Source: Nephromyces sp. MM_2019 (taxonomy: Eukaryota > Apicomplexa > Aconoidasida > Nephromycida). From it: a stretch of 21,817 bases of DNA. Positions 1 to 9,216 of the stretch are shown here, piece by piece. The notes below the pieces were generated by a model that did not search any database, was not told the DNA's origin, and was given only the letters and a program-made list of their open reading frames with translations. The stretch is taken from positions 1-21,817 of the forward strand of contig JADHZB010001121.1 of assembly GCA_015657535.1 (NCBI GenBank), read 5' to 3'. The stretch's first letter is position 1; every line of letters begins with the position of its first letter. The translations under genes were made by a program, and so were the position numbers.

Positions 1-4
1 TTAA

Positions 5-139
5 AATGATTAAATGAGTTAATCATTATTGATTGAAATACATCTGGGATGTATTGAATTGTTGTTGCTCAAATAAAATGAAAATTAAGGAAGTTAATTT
101 TCGACAAGTATCTGGGATACTTAAAACGTCTGGGACGTT
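5..139. repeat. Cluster of five consecutive short hairpins, three with loop CTGGG
   Basis: Five perfect inverted repeats, each with a 5-nt loop, follow one another. 5-27 is a 9-bp stem AATGATTAA with loop ATGAG. 37-55 is a 7-bp stem AATACAT with loop CTGGG. 80-102 is a 9-bp stem GAAAATTAA with loop GGAAG. 106-122 is a 6-bp stem AAGTAT with loop CTGGG. 125-139 is a 5-bp stem AACGT with loop CTGGG. The three CTGGG hairpins have different stems that stay fully complementary. Confidence 0.85.
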
Positions 140-248
140 AATATGCTAATAAAATGTAATTGGCTAATCCTAAGTGCAATAAATATCGAATATAGACTTA
201 TTTGTGAATTTATATAGAGTATTCTAGCTCGAAACACAAATGCTCAAT

Positions 249-448
249 CGAATTTGAAAAATTCGAAAATAATCAATTGCAATGCTATAAAGGTAATATA
301 CATTCCCATTAAGTGTTTTTGCAATGTTCAAATGATTATGGATATTAACAAATATCCACAAGTCATTTAAGATAGCAAAAATTTATCAAAGACCACTGAT
401 TACAAAAATTTCACATAGCCAAAAATACAAATTCAAAACGTTGAATTT
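249..448. repeat. Further short inverted repeats
   Basis: Three stems are visible. 248-266 is TCGAATTT/AAATTCGA (8 bp, 3-nt loop). 339-358 is TGGATATT/AATATCCA (8 bp, loop AACA), flanked by an outer AAATGA/TCATTT pair. 429-448 is AAATTCAA/TTGAATTT (8 bp, loop AACG), which extends by three pairs across a 1-nt bulge. Loops here are not conserved. Confidence 0.7.
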
Positions 449-954
449 TGTAGTCTTTCGCATTCTAGATTCTTAGAAAAGATGGATTCGATCCAACAAA
501 ATTTAGTGGAATTCAAATAGATTCACTAGAAGATTTAATTATCTACAAAGGAGCTAAAGCTTGCACCCCCATCTTTATAAAACACTTGACTTTCCAAATA
601 TTATATGAATTGATTAAACAATAATAAGATATTAAGTTATTGTTGCACCAGTTTGATCGACTCTATAACTTTTTTTTTCTCTTAAGCCGAGTTTTTTTTT
701 TAATTCGAACAGATAATTTGCCCAGTATTGGAAATAGTTGATAAACTATATTAAATTGAAATAAACCTTTTTAAGACATCAAAGTGTATTGAGAAATAAA
801 CCTCAAGCATATATAATCTCCTTAGTCTGATAACTGAATCTTCATATTCAATTGATCAGTCACTAGTTAAAAGTTATATAAGTGAGCTATATTTTCGTTT
901 CTAAGTCACGTCACTATCCTTGCAATACATTTGTGATTCATTTCACTAATTTTC

Positions 955-969
955 AACATCCCAGATGTT
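955..969 (-). repeat. Fourth CTGGG-loop hairpin (inverted orientation)
   Basis: AACAT-CCCAG-ATGTT is a 5-bp stem with loop CCCAG. On the minus strand it reads AACAT-CTGGG-ATGTT, the same loop as the three hairpins at 37-139. Confidence 0.75.
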
Positions 970-1062
970 AAATTTTGACATTATTTGAAATTTGAGTTTC
1001 TATATTTGCTCGTTCAAACTCTGTGCTCTTCAGATGTGCAAATGTTATTACTTTAGGTTATG

Positions 1063-1086
1063 AAATGAATTTATATTAATTCATTT
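1063..1086. repeat. 9-bp inverted repeat
   Basis: AAATGAATT and AATTCATTT form a perfect 9-bp stem around the 6-nt loop TATATT. A second hairpin nearby at 1143-1160 is CGAAATT/AATTTCG (7 bp, loop AAAT). Confidence 0.75.
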
Positions 1087-1475
1087 AATTACATTTCACT
1101 TTGCTTTAATCGATACTGTTGATCTAATTCGATTTCACTTGTCGAAATTAAATAATTTCGTATTCTTCAGACCAAATTTTAAGCATTCCAAATGATTAAA
1201 TTAGGCAATTCTGATTACTTTTGTAAACTCTTTAATAAGTTTAAATGGCCTAGAATACATATCTACATTTATTCATGACTTCATGGACTCCACACGAGGT
1301 CCTTTCTATGATTTGCCATTTCCATAATTCCACATTTTCTCAATGTGCCTTAATTATGCCAAGTTATAAAATCCAAATTAAGTATAAGTGTATTGAAATG
1401 AATCTAGCCAATTCAAAAATTGTACCCAGCGATTTTGTTTGGATTGCTAATATTGAATAACATGTTTTTAAGATT

Positions 1476-1501
1476 AAAAGTGTTGATACTAGAACACTTT
1501 T
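1476..1501. repeat. 9-bp inverted repeat
   Basis: AAAAGTGTT and AACACTTTT form a perfect 9-bp stem around the 8-nt loop GATACTAG. No coding context is visible. Confidence 0.75.
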
Positions 1502-1611
1502 GGTTTCTCCTATAACTTATTTCAGAGCCAAGTGTGAGATCCACGCTCAGAATTGATCCCAAATTCTTTTTATAATTATTGTTTGTAATTCAAATGACCC
1601 CTAATGACTTC

Positions 1612-1715
1612 AAATCAATTATACATTCGTTATAATTGATTTTAATAACTGCAAATGCCTTTTCTCAACTTTATGAGACCGTTTCTAAATTAATTACACA
1701 TTCGTAAAATTAATT
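1612..1715. repeat. Pair of hairpins sharing loop sequence ACATTCGT
   Basis: 1612-1642 is a perfect 12-bp stem (AAATCAATTATA) around loop CATTCGT. 1688-1715 has arms AATTAATT plus an inner AC/GT pair, interrupted by a 2-nt bulge, and again centres on ACATTCGT. The two look like diverged copies about 75 bp apart that kept the loop and the ability to pair. Confidence 0.75.
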
Positions 1716-1852
1716 CGCGCATCTAAATTTCTTGTAGGGATAAGTTGTATAATATGAAAGTTGTCTTCCTTTTGATTTAATCGGTTCGAAAAGTGTCTTC
1801 TTTCCCTATCCCCGATTTCCATTCAGCTTTCCCGTTTCATTTAATGCATTTG

Positions 1853-1883
1853 TAATGGGTGATATATTAAACTATCACCATTA
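1853..1883. repeat. 11-bp inverted repeat with one bulge
   Basis: The arms are 1853-1864 (TAATGGGTGATA) and 1873-1883 (TATCACCATTA). They pair over 11 bp with one unpaired G, around the 8-nt loop TATTAAAC. Confidence 0.75.
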
Positions 1884-2153
1884 TTAAACAAAATAGAAAC
1901 ATTCTAGGTTCAATTATCGTAACTAGCATCACCTCCAAGATATATTTAGCAATGATAGTTCCCCATTTTTGTATCAGTGCATTAATTTAGCACCCTTATT
2001 GATTCCATAAGACTTAAAAACAATTATTTTAGACATGTGTTGCGCTCAATTACATATTTTCATAAATTTATAAATGATTTCTCGAGTGCATTGGCAATGC
2101 ATCTCGGATTAGTAGATGATGATTATTCATTTTCGTGAGTCCAAGGGATATCA

Positions 2154-3341
2154 CTTCTCATTATCCATCCCTATCGCTTCTGCACTTATGGTGTGGCCTA
2201 AGAAGTTTATGTGGTATTGAAAATACTGGCACTTCTTAGGGTTTGCTTTCAGATTCTATTTCCTCAATCTTGAAAAAACCTCCTTCGAATGTTCATGATG
2301 TTCATTTGCATCCTTGCTATAGATCAAAATGTCATCCAGATAAACAATGACATATTCGTCCAGAATGTCCTTTAAAACATCGTTCATGTAATTTTGAAAG
2401 GTAGATGGGGCATTTGTCAACCCAGATGGTATCACCTTCCATTCGAAGTGACCGTACCGAGTTCTGAAAGCTGTCTTATGTACATCTGCAGGGTCAATGG
2501 GCATTTGCCAACAACCAGAAGTCAAGTCCAACTTGCTAAAAATTTTACTGCCCTTTAGTCTATCTAACAGCTCTTCAATCCTCGTAAGAGGGTATCTATT
2601 TTTGATCGTCTGTTTATTCAACGCAATATAATCGATACATAACCGGAGTTTTCCGTCTTTCTTTTTTACGAAAAGGACTGGTGCCCCATACGGTGATTTA
2701 CTAGGCTGGATAAACCCTTGTTCTGACATCTCCTTGAGCTGTTTACGTAACTCATCTAACTCACCAAACGACATCCTATAAATCCCTTTCATAGGTGGAC
2801 TTTCGTCGCTGGCTATCTCGATTCGGTGTTTCACCTTACACCCATCTTCGGCTGGTTCCAGCACTTCTTGCAACACATCCGCATTCTCCTTCAGTAGTAG
2901 TTCATGACTATTAGTAACATCTGTATTTCTGTCACTGTTTTCTAATTCCTTTGAAATGACCACGCCTGCTAACACCTTCACGTGTTTCACGGCGTTCTTG
3001 AAATGTATTGAACTTAGCAAATTTGTGTGGTACCGCTGTGCATCATTACTTCTGATCACCAATCCTGCTCGATTGGCAAGCCTTAACTCGTTTCTTGACC
3101 AGTCAATGATAGGATTCTCCCCTTTTAGCCATGGTAATTCCAATATTGCATCGTGTGTAAGGTGTTTGAGCACTAAGAGGTCTACTTTCCCGAAGTTTGT
3201 GTTACCTACTCGTAACCTTGTCTGACACACATAATTCTCGAATGTATGTTGTGTGCCATTTACGAAAACTACGGCTAATTTAAGTTCAAATAATTGAAAT
3301 TGTAAATGTTGGATTAAAATAAAAATAGGATATTCTGATTG
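2154..3341 (-). pseudogene. Ty3/gypsy retrotransposon pol fragment (protease end plus reverse transcriptase), decayed
   Basis: Seen: an open frame from 3341 (after TAG at 3342-3344) to an in-frame TAG at 2256-2258. The same frame carries on with clear pol sequence for 34 more codons (motifs KANPKKCQ and FLGHTIS) to TGA at 2151-2153. The N-terminal part carries the block after the retropepsin active site ([13 protein letters not shown]); the DTG catalytic motif is absent. The reverse transcriptase core follows: [32 protein letters not shown] with the first catalytic Asp, and the YLDD box. Numbering from the GTG at 3228-3230, the catalytic residues are D235, D299 and D300. Two near-invariant positions are changed: Arg to Ile in the DYRALN motif, and Phe to Ser in the PFGLTNAP motif. 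Thumb, RNase H and integrase are missing. Family knowledge: intact pol is about 1000 residues or more, so this is a 5'- and 3'-truncated, inactive copy. No LTR pair was recognised. Confidence 0.93.
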
Positions 3342-5816
3342 CTAAAAATAAAATAAAATGAACATGATTGCTCATAAAATTGATAAATCATCAAATAAAA
3401 CGAAGGAAATTATTCATTTAAAAGAAAATTAAGAAATCTTCACGGACCAAGAATGCTCTGCAATGTTAATATAGGTATTTAAAAATGACTTGTAGCTTCT
3501 ATAACACTTCGTGCATGAACTTGCTCTGAGTGAGACTAATGTGGTAATTAGTCCAATGAAAAATATAATAGGCTAGGTACGAAAGTAGCTACTTGCACTA
3601 AAAATCGTAAATTAGTTGCAAAATAGCTACTCTGTACTAGAAATGCCTTGTGAGATTCGTAGCACATTTGAGAATTTTGCAATATGGTAGCTTGAATATC
3701 TAACAAGTAATCATGTTTTTTTTATCTTTTGTGTAATCAGCTTATTTTCACTATAAATACTTGTTATTCAGGTCTCGATTTTCTGTATGAATATATTAAT
3801 TATATAAATATATATGTTTATGTCTCCAGTTGCTCCAAATGATCTGGTTTTGCAAGTCAGCTGTTTTAGCTATTCGAAAAATTCACTTATTAATTAGCTG
3901 TTGGGCTTCTAAATTATTAGTAGATCCTATTTTTATTTTTACCTTTAGTTTTGGTTCCATATAACGTAATTCTCACCTTTTGTGTTTCATGATTACAATT
4001 GTTTTAGAATTTTTTGTGTGAATATGCTTTAATCTCGATTTTTGGGCTTTTGAAAGCAAGAATTTGCACATGTTGAGTGACTATTTATGACAATCTTCTT
4101 ATTTATAAGATGTATTTCCTATTTCCATTTCCTAACCTTGAGAGTTGATTTAACAATTTTTAATTGGCCTCTGTTTTTAACATTAATTGTAATTTGAAAA
4201 TGCCATTTGGCTATGGGAAGATGTCTTATAAGACCTTTTGCCTTACACTTGCAACTCTTATAATACCATTGTTGATCTTATGGGGCTTTTGGAAATATGA
4301 TCACAATGCTAATTCATCCTTGTCACAGACGTTGCCCCTTATTTTGGCAGGCAGTGTCGCCAATCCTAAATATCTCATTTTTGAATAGCTTAAGTTAAAC
4401 TAACTTATTGACGAAATGTCTCAAAAAATATCCTCCTTTGAATGAGTAATTTTTGAACATTAGGAATTTATGGTACTCTTTAGACAACTAATTTGGGAGT
4501 GTTTATGGTGCTTATTTTCACAAAGGGTTCTTGGTAAGACTCATTTACTTTTATCTGCTTAGTATTCTGTTTTTTGGGATTTTTTGATCTCAAACATAAT
4601 GAGCAGGTATATTAAAATCTCCGAAAATAAGGAACTTAGACAATTCTTAGAAAAATAACTGATAATCGGCTTTTAAGGAAGTTTGATTAATTAGAATTCA
4701 TTTTGTACATCACATTAGCTTACAAAAACAGCTTGAATTCACTTATTCTTCTCCTTGGTTTAAGTTAGAGAGAATTTTATCTATTGATAAGCCATAGAAT
4801 AAATCTTTGTTTTAAATAATTGATAAAACTTCAAGGTACAAAAACAGAAATAAAGCTGTAAAACATTTGACAATCGATATCCTCCACATAAATATAAAGC
4901 AATAAATTCGTAAGAGTGAGCCAATCATTATATTACAATCTGTAAGAAAACATGTATTCACGGCAGTAATTGAGTAAAGGTATTATTGCAAGGTGTTAAG
5001 CTAGTAAAGAGCTTACACACTGTGCAATTAAGTAACAAATTATTTAAATTGAAGATGCTCACAACGCTGTTAAGCTAGCTCTCCAATATTTAACTGATTT
5101 CCAATTTTTCATGCTATTAGATTCATAATTGCTATTTTCGTTGTGTTGGTTAGCATTTATATATGAATTTAGCTGCTTGGATTTTCAAATACTGAATTTA
5201 GCTTGATTAAATCATTGGCTTTCAATTATAACTCCACTTTAATGTCTCATAAAATATCAATTTATTATAAAACATCAGTTGAATGAGCTCTATGTATCAT
5301 TCTAAGATGAGGATTGCGTTGATAAGGGTTTTCTGGCTGTTAGGTTATAACTTGGATTCTTGACTCAAATTAGATAGATAATTAAGGATAGTCAATTACA
5401 GTTCATATAATTCGAAACATTAAAAGACTCCAAGAAAATTAAGATAGAATATTCGGGTTAATTTTGAAAATTGATCAAATTTTTTGAAAAAATGTTTTAA
5501 AATATTAGTTCGGTGTCGTTGAAAATAGGTTAACAAAATCTTATATTGTAAAAAATAATTAAAATATAATTGAAATAAATTAAAATATTCTAGTATAAAA
5601 TGTAGTAAAAGATAATTAAATGATTAATTTTAAATAATATAAGGCATTATAAATATAATATATAAATAACATAGCATAGAAGGCTCCTTGATTTAAAAAA
5701 AATTGGACTGATTATAAGTTAACAAAATTTAATAGATTAGAAGTTTAATTTTACTTAAAATATATGATGTACGGACGGAAATTAGTGAGAACATAGAAAT
5801 TAAAGCGAATGGAGCA
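3342..5816. other. AT-rich intergenic region
   Basis: About 2.5 kb without a recognisable gene on either strand. It holds scattered inverted repeats, for example 3534-3553 (GACTAAT/ATTAGTC, loop GTGGTA) and the 12-bp perfect palindrome AAGTAGCTACTT at 3583-3594. Those repeats are sparser than in 1-1900. CA/TG repeats are absent. One weak small ORF at 4200-4388 is listed separately. Confidence 0.7.
4200..4388 (+). CDS. Possible small membrane protein (weak candidate)
   Basis: An ATG-initiated frame of 62 codons ends in TAG at 4386-4388. It encodes one strongly hydrophobic segment (residues about 11-30, core TLATLIIPLLILWGFW) after a short basic N-terminus, followed by a polar tail, as expected for a single-pass membrane protein. 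I do not recognise a family. It sits alone in AT-rich spacer, and a frame of this length with a T-rich hydrophobic stretch is expected by chance here, so it is more likely spurious than real. Confidence 0.12.
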   Translation: MPFGYGKMSYKTFCLTLATLIIPLLILWGFWKYDHNANSSLSQTLPLILAGSVANPKYLIFE

Positions 5817-7418
5817 TTATTTTCGAGGGATTGCTATTTCTGGCTTATCAGATTCATAGTAGAAATGTTTATATGCTTTAAACGAAGGATCTGCAAAATT
5901 ATCGTTAACATATTTATCGGGAATTAATAGAAACGTGAATGGGATTGATAGCAACGGCATTATGCAATGACCTACAAAAACAACCCATGCAAGATTATCA
6001 ACATTACATGGACCACCGTTTATAAGTTTTACACCAACCAAATCAATAACGTAGTTACCAACAAATCCACCAACGGCCTGACCATAGTTGCCATAACCTG
6101 CTGCAATTGAAAACATAATGGTTTCAATCGATTTTGGGCATACTTTTGCACACATCAAATTTAAAGGTACATAGTCCATTTGATAAGCTATATGGTATAC
6201 AATTGCAGATCCGAACATATACATAGCTTTATCAGGTATACCAATATCGAGGTTCCACCTTTTGATCATGATTATATCAAAGATAGAACCTACACAGCGG
6301 AAAATGGTAGACGTCCAGAATATAGGTCGATATTTATACTGACATAAAATAGCCTGAAATAGCCATAGTCCCACCAGGCTTGCTGCTATTGAAGCAAACC
6401 CGACCCAAGTTTTATAATATGTCATATCAAAATGAGGTCCACCTTCTACACAGTCGAGAGTGTAAAAGAATTCTATGTGACTATCTAGTGCTATATATGT
6501 CAACATGGCAATAAATATGTAATACAAGACTTTTGAAATAGTTGGGGGTAAGGTAAACCATATTACTACACCCATTGAAAGACCTGCAAACAAATTATAG
6601 AAAAGGTTAGCATATATGTTGCCAAAAATGTTGACAAAAACTGTTCCAGTGCCAGCCATACCCATCAGAAAGGCAGTAATGCACATACGACGTTGCTTTT
6701 TGAATTTGTTAAAATCAAAACGATTGTTTCGGTTCGGGCTTGCCTTGTCATCAATCATGCACCCATACCATAAAAAAATTAATCCTTGCGCAGCAAATGG
6801 TAAGTAAACAAAGAACTGTGTCCTTATTGGTATATTAGCGTCACTCATTACACCCACAGTGGCTGATGGTAATATTGTTCCAAAGGTAATACAGAAATGA
6901 GAAAATGATATGATATTTCCTTTGTTATTTGGATTATTTTTCATCAAATCCACATATTTCCCTTCTAACAATAGATCATTAAATGCTGTTTGGAAATTGA
7001 TAAATAAAAAGAAGAGTGTAGGTATCATGATATTTATTGATTCCCTGGTCATTTCAAAACTACCAAGTATTATACATGACAGTGAACCAAGCAATGTGTA
7101 TATGCACATGTAACTTGTTTTTTCATATCCAAAAATGGGGTATAAATCAGACAGCAAACCAGCAAAGCTTTTTATGCTCCAAGGGATCTTAGCAGTGAAC
7201 ATTGCAGCGCCGTACTCAATGCTTGTCCAACCTCCCTCTGTCCAATATGGAGTTTGGACTGTCATAGCAAAAACATTAAGTGAACCCTTTACGGCTAGAT
7301 AGTTACTAAAACACAAGAGTGTAAATTTCAAACCAAAATCATTAATCATACCTTGAATATACCCACGTATATTTTTTGGATTAAAAGCATTTCGGAAAAC
7401 GGTTGCGTGTTTTCCCAT
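5817..7418 (-). CDS. BT1-family (folate/biopterin-type) membrane transporter
   Basis: A single exon of 533 codons runs from ATG (7416-7418, purine at -3 and G at +4) to a stop at 5817-5819. The protein is a polytopic membrane protein with about twelve hydrophobic segments spread along its length. The best family signature is at residues 82-103: IKSFAGLLSDLYPIFGYEK, matching the BT1-family motif K-x-x-x-G-x-L-S-D-x-x-P-I-x-G-Y just after the second membrane segment. Another supporting block is FNDLLLEGKYVDLM (about residues 146-159). BT1 members belong to the major facilitator superfamily and carry folates, biopterin or related organic anions; substrates of individual apicomplexan-type paralogues are largely unassigned, so none is given. 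Length fits the family (about 450-600). It has no introns, unlike the two multi-exon genes to the right. The C-terminus is a short polar cytoplasmic-looking tail. Confidence 0.9.
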   Translation of the reverse strand: MGKHATVFRNAFNPKNIRGYIQGMINDFGLKFTLLCFSNYLAVKGSLNVFAMTVQTPYWTEGGWTSIEYGAAMFTAKIPWSIKSFAGLLSDLYPIFGYEKTSYMCIYTLLGSLSCIILGSFEMTRESINIMIPTLFFLFINFQTAFNDLLLEGKYVDLMKNNPNNKGNIISFSHFCITFGTILPSATVGVMSDANIPIRTQFFVYLPFAAQGLIFLWYGCMIDDKASPNRNNRFDFNKFKKQRRMCITAFLMGMAGTGTVFVNIFGNIYANLFYNLFAGLSMGVVIWFTLPPTISKVLYYIFIAMLTYIALDSHIEFFYTLDCVEGGPHFDMTYYKTWVGFASIAASLVGLWLFQAILCQYKYRPIFWTSTIFRCVGSIFDIIMIKRWNLDIGIPDKAMYMFGSAIVYHIAYQMDYVPLNLMCAKVCPKSIETIMFSIAAGYGNYGQAVGGFVGNYVIDLVGVKLINGGPCNVDNLAWVVFVGHCIMPLLSIPFTFLLIPDKYVNDNFADPSFKAYKHFYYESDKPEIAIPRK

Positions 7419-8816
7419 ATTTTCCCTATTTCGTTATTTTAAATTTTTTATGGCTCAAGAATCGCTAAAACTAATTATTTGAAGAATGAATCAGTTAAGA
7501 CTCGCTTTCTATGTATTAATTTCTATATTTAAAAGTATATTATAGAAATATTTTCTGGTGTTTTGTGTAAAAACAAATAATATATTTTTAATAAGGATCG
7601 ATTTGCCTAATTCCAAAGTTTGAACAGGTTAGATAGTCCATGTCTAAATCGAAATAGAATCTATATGAAGGAAAAATTGAAATTAAAATACTTGAGAAGT
7701 GCTTTCCTAGGTGTTTTGTGTGCAATTTCTACTATTTGCTTTATAATTTATACATCTATGTCCATGCATACACACACGTGTCCACATGCACATATCAACA
7801 AATTTCAGCATCAAGTGCATGTGCTTTTACATAGATAGGTGCATCTTGAATATATTCTTTGTTTTCAATGTTTTAAATTGCATTGTACAATGAAAAATAA
7901 AGTTTTTTATTAAAAATATCAACTACTGACATTCTATCTTATACAAACAATAAAAAAAATATAATGAAGAAGATTTGACATTACAAATATCAGCTAAACA
8001 ATACCCAAATATAAATATTGACTATAATTTATCTCGATAAGTCGATTATAAATAACATTTTACCCCAACACAAGATGTATATAAAACTTCTCTCCATTAC
8101 TCTATCGATTTAATATACAAATTAAACGTTTTCATTATATAATAAACAAAATACAAACATCAAAACACAAATATCTTCATTGAAGTGAACACAAGTAGGT
8201 GCGTTAAAGGCAGACTTGCACACTGAAACCACATTTACCCAATTACTAAAAATTATAAACAATATGTTGGAGATATTAATTGGGATTTTAAAAAGATGTT
8301 TCACATAGATTCTTATTTTTAAGACTTAACAATGATCTATTATTTCCAAACGCAATCTATACATGTCATTGATTATCCTCAAAAACTGTTTTCAAAAGAT
8401 TTTGAATAGATTCAGAAAAAATGAAAATAAAAAACTGATATTTTTGTAGTATATATATGTTCAACGTTGATTTGTATGTAGTTTATTAAATCACATGTAG
8501 AATAAGTTAAAATATAGATATATGTGATATTATAATATTGGTTGATATATAATACATTTATTTATATGTCACAGGTTTATTTGAATAACAAATAATGTAA
8601 ATAAAATATGCTCACACATTTCTCAAAACTATGTAAACAATAAATATACAAAAAACAAGTGGCACATATAAATACTTCTCCTAAATAATTACAAAACCGA
8701 TAATGATTCAATTAGCAATAATATGTTCAACTAAGTATAAAAAAATAAATAGAATTTTAAAAATACAAAACAGCAATCTACACGATAAAGAATCACTAAA
8801 GTTATAAATACAGAAA
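7419..8816. other. AT-rich intergenic region
   Basis: 1.4 kb upstream of the BT1 gene with no supportable gene. A 9-bp inverted repeat (ATTTCTATA/TATAGAAAT) spans 7519-7549. The only CA-rich patch in the left half of the window is short, about 7766-7795. A frame at 7665-7838 on the plus strand has one hydrophobic stretch, but its second half is translated from that CA-rich patch, so I do not call it. Confidence 0.6.
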
Positions 8817-9173
8817 CTACCAAAGAGACTCGCACAAGAACACACTGAGGAGATGTAAATAAAAAACTCGGTACAGCCAACACACTAAAAATGCGCGTTT
8901 AAAATTTCTTGCAAGCATGCATTGTGAAACATGAATAAACCCTACTAATGTATTGTCTAGCAATTGATTGGTCGAGTTGATATAATTAGATGAGTTAGTC
9001 AATTTTTGTAATAACATTTGAAAATTCGAATTGAGACGAAACATCTTTTTCCAAACTACATTTAGCCAAATAATTCTACGGCACACGGCTGTCTTAATTT
9101 TCATTTGTTCTTGCGGACTATCATGAGATATGTAGCCTAGGATAAAAGGATACCAAATACTACATCGTTGCAT
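8817..9173 (-). CDS. Hypothetical protein, divergent from PGS1
   Basis: Unrecognised. The frame is open from 9287 down to TAG at 8817-8819. The first ATG is at 9171-9173, giving 118 residues; upstream of it the frame stays open into the first codons of the plus-strand PGS1 gene, which it would overlap by about 65-70 bp. The region is visibly less AT-rich than the spacer on its left. An open run of this length is unlikely by chance at this composition, and codon use looks ordinary. The protein is basic and rich in Trp, Leu and Cys, with a mildly hydrophobic C-terminal third. Read from the non-ATG part of the frame, a stretch like LFRGIVVLALAFFLWIVVV would form a membrane anchor, but it is antisense to the PGS1 N-terminus and may be an artefact. 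Alternatives are a chance ORF or the 5' region of PGS1. Confidence 0.3.
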   Translation of the reverse strand: MQRCSIWYPFILGYISHDSPQEQMKIKTAVCRRIIWLNVVWKKMFRLNSNFQMLLQKLTNSSNYINSTNQLLDNTLVGFIHVSQCMLARNFKRAFLVCWLYRVFYLHLLSVFLCESLW

Positions 9174-9216
9174 AACAACTACAATCCACAAGAAGAATGC
9201 AAGAGCTAACACCACA

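Larger units (their letters stand above)
1..2150. other. AT-rich non-coding block, dense in short hairpins
   Basis: No credible gene is visible on either strand; the longest open stretch (1275-1460, 61 codons) has no recognisable features. The sequence is AT-rich, without the CA/TG runs that fill the right half of the window. It is crowded with short perfect inverted repeats, listed separately below. Homopolymer T tracts lie near 670-678 and 692-701. Because it lies immediately downstream (in the minus direction) of a decayed retrotransposon pol fragment, it may be retrotransposon-derived or repeat-derived, but I could not recognise RNase H, integrase or a clear LTR in it. Confidence 0.7.

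Noticed and set aside
1275..1460. 61-codon frame in the left block
   Set aside because: Length is within chance, composition is unremarkable and there is no recognisable motif.
1500..1560. TGTGAGATCC word as a possible LTR edge
   Set aside because: No second copy and no matching CA-ended boundary or primer-binding site was found around the pol fragment.
2956..3225. Plus-strand 89-codon frame
   Set aside because: Antisense shadow of the pol fragment, with no features of its own.
6616..7113. Plus-strand frames inside the BT1 gene
   Set aside because: Antisense shadows of an intact 533-codon transporter.
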